Below are positions 1 through 6,723 of a DNA stretch of 6,723 nucleotides, one piece after another. Each line of letters opens with the position of its first letter. The first letter of the stretch is position 1. The notes under the pieces are model-generated. The model saw only the letters and a list, made by a program, of their open reading frames with translations, did no database searches and was not told the origin of the DNA. The translations under genes and the position numbers were made by a program. The DNA comes from Burkholderiales bacterium UBA4615 (GTDB lineage Bacteria; Pseudomonadota; Gammaproteobacteria; Burkholderiales; Burkholderiaceae_E): NCBI GenBank assembly GCA_002386465.1, contig DGIT01000099.1, positions 808 through 7,530 of the forward strand, written 5' to 3'.

Positions 1-2415
<2,415 letters not shown>

Positions 2416-2446
2416 GAGCGAAGACCTGTGCGGCTTTGGCGGGCGC

Positions 2447-3295
2447 TTAACGCAAGGACGCAGGTACGGTGCGGTAGAAAGTGCGATACGCCGAGTACTC
2501 GCGCCCGTCGGTGGCGATGAAGTTGGCATCCACAGGCAAACCAACCGCCTGCGAGGCCTTCACAAGGATATCGCGCCCCTTGGGATCCTTGTCCATATTT
2601 ACGAAAGCCTGGGTCACTGCGCGGGCATCTGCCTCAGGCACATTGGTCCCCACCATCAGCGCCAGATCATGCAGTGCTTCTGAAGTCCAGATGACCCGGT
2701 AGGGTCGCCCTTCACGTTTCGAGTATCCCTCGATCAGCTGGGAATTCGCTCCGGCGGCTTTAACGCGGCCGCTGAACATCTGGCTGAATGCTGCATCCAT
2801 ATTGCCCGCAAAGACCGGGCGGGCATCGATGTTGCGCGACAGCAGTTGCGCATAAGGAAACTTGTAACCCACCAGCGCCTCAGGGCCAGCAAATGCCACT
2901 TCCTGGCCATTCAGATCGGACAGGTCACGCACCGACGATTCGGCAGGGACGACGATCTGGCCGCGAATCGGCGGAGCATTGCGCCGCGCGGTCACGCGCC
3001 AACCGAGCTTTTCGCGCTCCGGGCTGAACAGGTGGTTCGAAAAGACAAATTCAACCTCCTGGGCCAGCACATAAGCGGTGGTGTCGGCCGACGTGCGTCC
3101 GATTTTCAGCACCAGCTTGACCCCGCTCTTTTCGGAAACATAGTCGATGATGGGATTCCAGTATTCGGCGGTCAGCTTGATGCCGTACTGGTTCACTGGC
3201 GAAAACCGATACTCCGCCGCATTGGCGGGTGAAGCCTGAATCAGACCGATAGCCACCGCCAGGGCAGCCGAGTAATTACGGATAAACGCGCGCAT
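2447..3295 (-). CDS. PhnD-like periplasmic solute-binding protein
   Basis: This 282-residue protein belongs to the phosphate/phosphite/phosphonate (PhnD-type) periplasmic binding proteins. A Sec signal peptide (MRAFIRNYSAALAVAIGL, then ASPANA) should be cleaved near residue 27. The mature part starts with YRFSPVNQYG and follows the two-lobe pattern of the family: TAEYWNPIIDYVSEKSGVKL, then a LAQEVEFVFSNH segment, then LSDLNGQEVAFAGPEALVGY near 125-144, and a second-lobe segment MFSGRVKAAGANS near 173-185. The reading frame continues 62 codons upstream, but ATG 3295 is chosen because it begins the signal peptide and has GGAG 7 bases ahead. No transporter permease or ATPase is linked. The next gene on the same strand, 31 bases on, is a hybrid kinase with a periplasmic domain, so ligand delivery to that sensor is inferred rather than import. 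Substrate is not readable from sequence; phosphonate is not implied, since many family members bind other compounds. Confidence 0.88.
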   Translation of the reverse strand: MRAFIRNYSAALAVAIGLIQASPANAAEYRFSPVNQYGIKLTAEYWNPIIDYVSEKSGVKLVLKIGRTSADTTAYVLAQEVEFVFSNHLFSPEREKLGWRVTARRNAPPIRGQIVVPAESSVRDLSDLNGQEVAFAGPEALVGYKFPYAQLLSRNIDARPVFAGNMDAAFSQMFSGRVKAAGANSQLIEGYSKREGRPYRVIWTSEALHDLALMVGTNVPEADARAVTQAFVNMDKDPKGRDILVKASQAVGLPVDANFIATDGREYSAYRTFYRTVPASLR

Positions 3296-3302
3296 CAGTA
3301 CA

Positions 3303-3306
3303 CTCC
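3303..3306 (-). promoter_or_regulatory. Ribosome-binding site of the PhnD-like gene
   Basis: The minus strand reads GGAG here, 7 bases before ATG 3295. It supports that start over the longer upstream frame, which lacks a signal peptide at its N-terminus. Confidence 0.7.
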
Positions 3307-3475
3307 GGACAAGACGATGTGGCGAGATAGTCAAAGAACATTGTCGACCAACCCTCGCATTATGTCGCGAATGTGGCATCGCTTGGGAGGGGCACTGACG
3401 GATGTGTTGCCTCGCCGATCGCTTCGGAGTGAAAGGCCATGGGGGCGGCCAATCCCGGGGTGAGATCGCCACGGC

Positions 3476-3490
3476 TGGCACGCGGTTTGC
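3476..3490 (+). promoter_or_regulatory. Sigma-54 (RpoN) -24/-12 promoter
   Basis: The sequence TGGCACGCGGTTTGC matches the RpoN consensus TGGCACG-N4-TTGC at every defined position, with the invariant GG (3477-3478) and GC (3489-3490) separated by the required 10 bases. It lies about 97 bases before the ATG at 3588, which predicts a transcript start near 3502 and a leader of about 85 bases. RpoN control is common for amino-acid and nitrogen-source uptake operons, which fits the remnants downstream. An enhancer-binding activator would be needed; its site is not identified. Confidence 0.75.
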
Positions 3491-3524
3491 GCCACACCAC
3501 GAGTCCTCCAGGCCCTTTCGCCCG

Positions 3525-3536
3525 CATCCATGGATG
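3525..3536. repeat. 12-base perfect palindrome in the predicted leader
   Basis: CATCCATGGATG reads the same on both strands. It lies about 23 bases downstream of the transcript start predicted from the sigma-54 element. It could be an operator for a dimeric regulator or a chance palindrome; no T-run follows, so it is not a terminator. Confidence 0.4.
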
Positions 3537-3573
3537 GGCGTTACGCACTCAGATCGGGCAAAAGCCGCGTTTT

Positions 3574-3579
3574 AGGGAG
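3574..3579 (+). promoter_or_regulatory. Ribosome-binding site of the decayed binding-protein gene
   Basis: AGGGAG lies 8 bases before ATG 3588. It is a near-ideal site still intact ahead of a broken gene, showing that the start of the old operon has been kept. Confidence 0.7.
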
Positions 3580-3587
3580 TCTCATTC

Positions 3588-3792
3588 ATGCGTTTCCTGA
3601 ACCTGCGCACCACGATCGGACGGATTGCAAGCGCGCTGTCACTCGGTGTTCTGATTGCCGGCGCACCTGCGCAACCTCAGACCGCTCTGGACGATGTGCT
3701 GGCCAAAAAGACGCCAGATAGCGATCCCCACCGACTTCCCGCCGTACGAGTTCGTAGGCACCGATCTCAAGCCCCAGGAACTGGACGTCGGA
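3588..3792 (+). pseudogene. Amino-acid ABC transporter substrate-binding protein, truncated remnant
   Basis: The gene begins normally with a signal peptide (MRFLNLRTTIGRIASALSLG, then VLIAGAPAQPQ) and the start of a mature protein, ALDDVLAKKT. The reading then leaves this frame between about 3711 and 3717. The +1 frame continues with QIAIPTDFPPYEFVGTDLKP, the typical N-terminal strand of family-3 (polar amino-acid) binding proteins, then QELDV. After this the rest of the protein, normally some 200 more residues with the ligand-contact Arg and Asp, is absent, and the text switches to a membrane-protein tail. Only about 65 residues of a roughly 260-280 residue protein remain, split over two frames, so no binding function is possible. 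It was the first gene of the operon behind the sigma-54 promoter. Confidence 0.82.
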
Positions 3793-3858
3793 TCGTTCGT
3801 CGTCGCTACGCTGATGTACCTCGGTTTTTCAGTCGTGCTGCGTCGTGCCCTCGATTAG
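3793..3858 (+). pseudogene. Probable C-terminal remnant of a first ABC permease
   Basis: Directly joined in frame to the truncated binding protein are about 21 residues, GSFVVATLMYLGFSVVLRRALD, ending at TAG 3856-3858. They look like the last membrane helix and basic tail of a His/Glu/Gln-type permease rather than any part of a binding protein. A second permease gene starts 54 bases later, and operons of this class often have two permeases, so this is inferred to be the end of the first, fused by a deletion of more than 1 kb. The stretch is short, and a scrambled binding-protein tail cannot be excluded. Confidence 0.45.
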
Positions 3859-3912
3859 GCTGGGCCACCACTGCTCTTCGCTCGCTGAGTCGCCACAGCG
3901 CTGCACCGTGAC

Positions 3913-4289
3913 ATGGTCGAATTCTCAACCTGGGACATCCTGCGCAACCTGCTGCTTGCGGCGCGCTGGACCATCGTGCTCTCGCTCATCGCTTTTGCCG
4001 GGGGCGCTCTGGTGGGTGGTGCCCTGCTGGTGCTGCGCATTGCCAGACCAAGCTGGGGGTGAGCGCGTGGTCAGCGCCTATGTTCAGGTGTTTCAGGGCA
4101 CGCCACTGCTGATGCAACTGTTTCTGGCCTGCTTCGGCCTTGCGCTCCTGGGCTGGAAAGTGTCGGCCTGGACTGCCGCTGCGTGAGCAATTGCGCTGGG
4201 TCATCCTGCCCCAGGCCTTGCGCATTGCGGTGCCGCCCACCGCGGGCTTTCTCGTGCAGGTCGTCAAAGGCACCGCTCTGGCTTCGGTG
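3913..4289 (+). pseudogene. Amino-acid ABC transporter permease (HisM/GlnP type), broken
   Basis: Pieces of one inner-membrane permease lie in three frames. The start, MVEFSTWDILRNLLLAARWT plus a first helix IVLSLIAFAGGALVGGALLV, runs from ATG 3913 to a TGA at 4060-4062. After a shift at a five-G run (4055-4059) the next frame gives ERVVSAYVQVFQGTPLLMQL and LFLACFGLALLGWKVSAW, with the family's FQGTPLLMQ motif, stopping at 4184-4186. The third frame then gives LREQLRWVILPQALRIAVPP and TAGFLVQVVKGTALASV, the second half of the cytoplasmic EAA loop that docks on the ATPase. About 40 residues between the second and third pieces (central helices and the first half of the EAA motif) are missing, as is the last helix. 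It cannot make a working permease. Confidence 0.85.
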
Positions 4290-4980
4290 ACAACGAAGTG
4301 CTCAAGGGCATCGACTTGGGGTCTGCGCAGGCGAAGTGGTCGCCATCATTGGGCGCAGCGGATCGGGCAAGAGCACCCTGCTTCGCTGCATCAATGGCCT
4401 GGAGACCTTCGATCTCGGCAGCATCGAGGTCGCAGGCCAGGCCCTCGCGCATCAGGACCCGAAGGCCATACGCGCGCTGCGCCAGCCAGTCGGCATGGTT
4501 TTTCAGTCGTTCAACCTGTTCGCTCATCTCAGCGCGGGACGCAACGTCATGCTGGCGCCCACGCTGGTGAAGTCCTTGTCTGTCACCGATGCCCATGCCC
4601 GCGCGCAGCGCTGGCTGGAACGCGTGGGTCTGGCTGAGAAGTTTGACGCCTACCCGGACAAGCTGTCGGGTGGGCAGCAGCAACGGGTGGCCATCGCTCG
4701 GGCGCTGGCCATGGAGCCGGCTGTGCTGCTGTGCGATGAGATCACCTCTGCCCTGAACCCGGGACTCTTAGGCGAGGTGCTGCGCGTTGTGGAGTCGCTC
4801 GCCGCACAAGGCATGACGATGATGACGGTCACCCACGAGATGGCGTTCGCGCGCAAGGTGACCGTCTGGATTACCGTAATGCACGCTGGGCGTATCCACG
4901 AAATGGGCCCGCCCAGCGCGATGTTCGGGGATCCTCAAACCCCTGAGCTGCGCCAGTTCCTGTCGTCGCTGGTCAATTGA
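4283..4980 (+). pseudogene. Polar amino-acid ABC transporter ATPase, N-terminally damaged
   Basis: This is the ATP-hydrolysing subunit of a His/Glu/Gln-type importer. The N-terminal residues FGDNEVLKGIDLG are in one frame (from 4283) and the rest, VCAGEVVAIIGRSGSGKST onward, is in another; one missing G in the run at 4317-4320 would join them. The residues before FGDNEV, with the aromatic A-loop, are lost at the junction with the permease. From GTG 4336 an open frame of 215 codons remains, against about 245-260 for the family. Numbered from there it keeps Walker A GRSGSGKST (6-14), Q-loop Gln57, signature LSGGQ (110-114), Walker B LLCDE (Glu135) and H-loop His167. The D-loop reads SALN instead of SALD (Asn141). 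The segment VTVWITVMHAG also departs from the usual family text. The next upstream in-frame codon set hits a stop at 4288-4290, and no convincing ribosome-binding site precedes 4336. A shortened product cannot be ruled out, but with no partner permease transport is unlikely. Confidence 0.8.
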
Positions 4981-4991
4981 ATCTCTGACGG

Positions 4992-6014
4992 ATGATCACC
5001 ACTATGAACCCCACACTCACTACATTGCTCCAACGCCTGCTTAGACAAACAGGCACATGCCTGCTGGCGCTGTGTCTGGCGCCCTGGGTCGCACAGGCTC
5101 AGCCGCTTGAGTTTCCAGGCGGCAAACCGATCACCATCGTGATGACCTTTCCTGCCGGGTCCGGCGTGGATGTGGTGGGCCGACTGATCCAGGAGCCCCT
5201 TGGCCGCGTGCTGGGCACACAGGTGCTGATCGACTACAAACCCGGGGCTGCCGGCAACATCGCCTCGGACTTTGTTGCACGTGCACGGCCGGACGGATAC
5301 ACGCTGGTCTTTGGCACATCAGGCACCCACGCGATCAACCCGGCGCTGTATCGCAAAATGCCCTTCGACGTCGAAGCCGATTTCACCCCGGTGGCCACCC
5401 TGAACGATGTGTCAAACGTGCTCACCATCAACCCGCAGGTCATCGACGTGAAGACCGTGCAGGAATTCATCGCGAAGGTCAAAGCTGAACCGGGCAAGTA
5501 CAACTTCGCCTCGACAGGCAATGGCACCGGGACCCATCTGGCGTTTGCCGAATTCAATGCGCGGGCTGGCCTGGATCTGGTCCATGTGCCCTACAAGGGC
5601 GGGCCTGAAGCGATGCAGGCTGTCCTGCAAGGCCAGGTGTGCTGCATCATGAATCAGATCCAGACCGTGATCGGACAGTGGAAGGCAGGCAAGGTTCGCC
5701 TGCTCGGCGTCACCACACCTCAACGTGTTGCAGTGGTGCAGGACATCCCGACCATTGCCGAGTCAGGGCTGCCCGGCTTCAACAGCTATATCTGGTTCGG
5801 TTTGCTGGGCCCCAGGGGCATGGACCCGAAGGTGGTCGAGACCCTGAATGCCGCCGTGCGCAAGGTCCTCGAGATGCCGGAGGTGGCAGGCAAACTGACC
5901 GGGGCGGGCAACACGGTACGCGTGGAGTCTGCCGAGCAGTTTCGTGCCACGGTCAAAGCCGACCGTGCGCGCTGGGCTCAGGTAGTGAAACAGGCAGGCG
6001 TCACCCTCGACTGA
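4992..6014 (+). CDS. Bug/TctC-family periplasmic solute-binding protein
   Basis: This intact 340-residue protein is an extracytoplasmic receptor of the tripartite tricarboxylate transporter type, a family hugely expanded in Bordetella and relatives, where most members lack linked TctA/TctB membrane genes, as here. It has a signal peptide with cleavage expected after AQA36, then the family opening FPGGKPITIVMTFPAGSGVD (about 41-60), YKPGAAGNIASDFVARARPD (about 82-101), DGYTLVFGTSGTHAINPALY, and the second-lobe segment LVHVPYKGGPEAMQAVLQGQ. Ligands in the family are small carboxylates or related compounds; this one is unknown. ATG 4992 starts 11 bases after the ATPase remnant; ATG 5004 (336 residues) is an equally good start because neither has a strong ribosome-binding site. 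The 3' end overlaps the convergent gene by 14 bases. Cys217-Cys218 replace the polar/acidic residues usual after the GQV motif. It is the only undamaged gene behind the sigma-54 promoter. Confidence 0.92.
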   Translation: MITTMNPTLTTLLQRLLRQTGTCLLALCLAPWVAQAQPLEFPGGKPITIVMTFPAGSGVDVVGRLIQEPLGRVLGTQVLIDYKPGAAGNIASDFVARARPDGYTLVFGTSGTHAINPALYRKMPFDVEADFTPVATLNDVSNVLTINPQVIDVKTVQEFIAKVKAEPGKYNFASTGNGTGTHLAFAEFNARAGLDLVHVPYKGGPEAMQAVLQGQVCCIMNQIQTVIGQWKAGKVRLLGVTTPQRVAVVQDIPTIAESGLPGFNSYIWFGLLGPRGMDPKVVETLNAAVRKVLEMPEVAGKLTGAGNTVRVESAEQFRATVKADRARWAQVVKQAGVTLD

Positions 6015-6723
6015 CGCCACCGGACGTCGGCACCCACCAGCGGGTGGGCTTGAGTTCGGCCTCGTCGTGCGCATGCATGCGCGCCTCGTGCAGGTCCGCG
6101 TCCTCAACGAACAGGTCACGCGCCACTGCAGCGGACAGGCGGGTCGCGCCTGTGGCCAGACCAGGGATATCGCCGGCGACCGCACCGTGGCTGATGGTGC
6201 TGCCCCAGTTGAACAGATGGATGCGCGCCAGCGCCGAGGCCACTCCGGTTGGCGTGCCCTCGCGGGCCTGCAACGCGAATCCGTCTGACAGATCAGGAAA
6301 TCGACCGAGTTCGCGATTGAGCGCGTTCGCGTCATGGGCGCCGGCGACCGACTGATCAGTCCAGGTTCGCACATGCTGAACCAGCCCGCGCAACTCCGGC
6401 CGATCAAGCAGGTCGACATCAAATCCGGTAGCAAGGATCACCATATCGAACCGGTGCACCCCGATTAGCGTGGTCACAGTCACGCCTTGGGCATCGGGCG
6501 CCACATCGAGCCAGGGCTCACCCAGGCGCAGCGTGAACCGATCATGTCGATCACAGCGTAAGACCGATTCAAAGGGCGGCGGCACCTGCTCTTCGAACAC
6601 ATGTCGATAAAAGGCCAGACGGCGCTCGGGGGGCAAGGCCGGATACCCACGGAAAAACCCTGCAAAGGAAGTCCACTTGGATTTGTTGACCTGCGGCAGC
6701 ACAGCGCGGCGGGCGAACACCGT
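6001..6723 (-). CDS. FAD/NAD(P)-dependent monooxygenase-like oxidoreductase, N-terminus cut by window edge
   Basis: The open frame enters from the right edge without a start and gives 240 residues to a TGA at 6001-6003. It looks like the C-terminal half of a flavin-containing/Baeyer-Villiger-type monooxygenase relative. The segment FDMVILATGFDVDL, about 93-105 of the visible part, carries the ATG motif that links the NADPH and FAD domains in this superfamily. The later segment ARIHLFNWGSTISHGAVAGD resembles the closing part where these proteins return to the FAD domain. The Rossmann GxGxxG motifs would lie outside the window, so they are not seen. The visible start, TVFARRAVLPQVNKSKWTSF, resembles the text just after the second dinucleotide motif. 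A GTG at 6720 exists but would begin mid-domain and is not taken as the start. The frame is undamaged. The substrate is unknown, and a non-hydroxylating flavoprotein is possible. Confidence 0.8.
   Translation of the reverse strand, partial: TVFARRAVLPQVNKSKWTSFAGFFRGYPALPPERRLAFYRHVFEEQVPPPFESVLRCDRHDRFTLRLGEPWLDVAPDAQGVTVTTLIGVHRFDMVILATGFDVDLLDRPELRGLVQHVRTWTDQSVAGAHDANALNRELGRFPDLSDGFALQAREGTPTGVASALARIHLFNWGSTISHGAVAGDIPGLATGATRLSAAVARDLFVEDADLHEARMHAHDEAELKPTRWWVPTSGGVSRG

Larger units (their letters stand above)
3296..3587. other. Divergent intergenic regulatory region
   Basis: These 292 bases separate the leftward binding-protein/kinase pair from the rightward decayed transporter operon. 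Short open frames on the minus strand here encode proline- and arginine-rich products without recognisable features and are not taken as genes. The region holds a sigma-54 promoter match, a palindrome and two ribosome-binding sites, listed separately. No convincing sigma-70 promoter for the leftward genes was found, and no clear enhancer-binding-protein site was recognised upstream of the sigma-54 element. Confidence 0.8.

Noticed and set aside
2447..3295. Annotation as a phosphonate uptake gene phnD
   Set aside because: No phnC or phnE genes are linked, and the family binds diverse ligands, so the gene symbol and substrate are not justified.
3359..3364. Minus-strand CATAAT as a -10 box for the PhnD-like gene
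   Set aside because: No acceptable -35 hexamer lies 16-18 bases upstream; a lone -10-like match is too weak to call.
3296..3481. A longer N-terminus for the PhnD-like protein (start at 3481)
   Set aside because: The extra 62 residues would place the signal peptide internally, and a GGAG site sits correctly ahead of ATG 3295.
3331..3548. Short minus-strand open frames in the divergent spacer
   Set aside because: Products are Arg/Pro-rich without known features, lack ribosome-binding sites, and cover the sigma-54 element.
3588..4980. Programmed frameshifting as an explanation for the split ABC genes
   Set aside because: Frame breaks coincide with missing blocks of conserved protein that no recoding could restore, and no slippery site with a downstream structure was recognised.
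6033..6048. Hairpin CCCACC-AGCG-GGTGGG as an intrinsic terminator of the Bug gene
   Set aside because: The stem is only 6 base pairs, no T-run follows on either strand, and it is within the coding sequence of the convergent oxidoreductase.

Overview
The window is GC-rich DNA of a proteobacterial type. Its gene content fits Burkholderiales (Bordetella/Achromobacter/Comamonadaceae-like): an orphan Bug/TctC-type solute-binding protein, an amino-acid ABC transporter block, and a hybrid kinase of a kind familiar in that order. This placement is inferred from protein style. No rRNA, tRNA or other taxonomic marker is present.

Left part (1-3295, minus strand): a two-gene unit read right to left. A PhnD-like periplasmic solute-binding protein comes first, and 31 bases after its stop comes a membrane-bound hybrid histidine kinase with a periplasmic domain, PAS-like domain, HisKA, HATPase and receiver. 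The kinase runs off the left edge. No permease or ATPase accompanies the binding protein, so it may feed a signal to the kinase rather than feed a transporter.

Middle (3296-3587): a 292-base divergent intergenic region. It holds a strong match to a sigma-54 (RpoN) -24/-12 promoter pointing right, a 12-base palindrome and a good ribosome-binding site.

Centre right (3588-4980, plus strand): the wreck of a polar amino-acid ABC transporter operon, in the order binding protein, a probable first-permease remnant, second permease, ATPase. Large internal deletions and single-base frameshifts have compressed it to about 1.4 kb. The ATPase still has a 215-codon open frame but has lost its normal N-terminus and carries a D-loop Asp-to-Asn change.

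Right part: an intact Bug/TctC solute-binding protein gene (4992-6014, plus) starts 11 bases after the ATPase remnant and may still be transcribed from the sigma-54 promoter. It converges on, and overlaps by 14 bases, a flavin-dependent monooxygenase-like gene on the minus strand that enters from the right edge.

The most interesting points are the binding-protein/hybrid-kinase pair as a candidate two-part sensor, and the well-preserved sigma-54 promoter in front of a decayed nitrogen-uptake operon whose only intact gene is the Bug protein.
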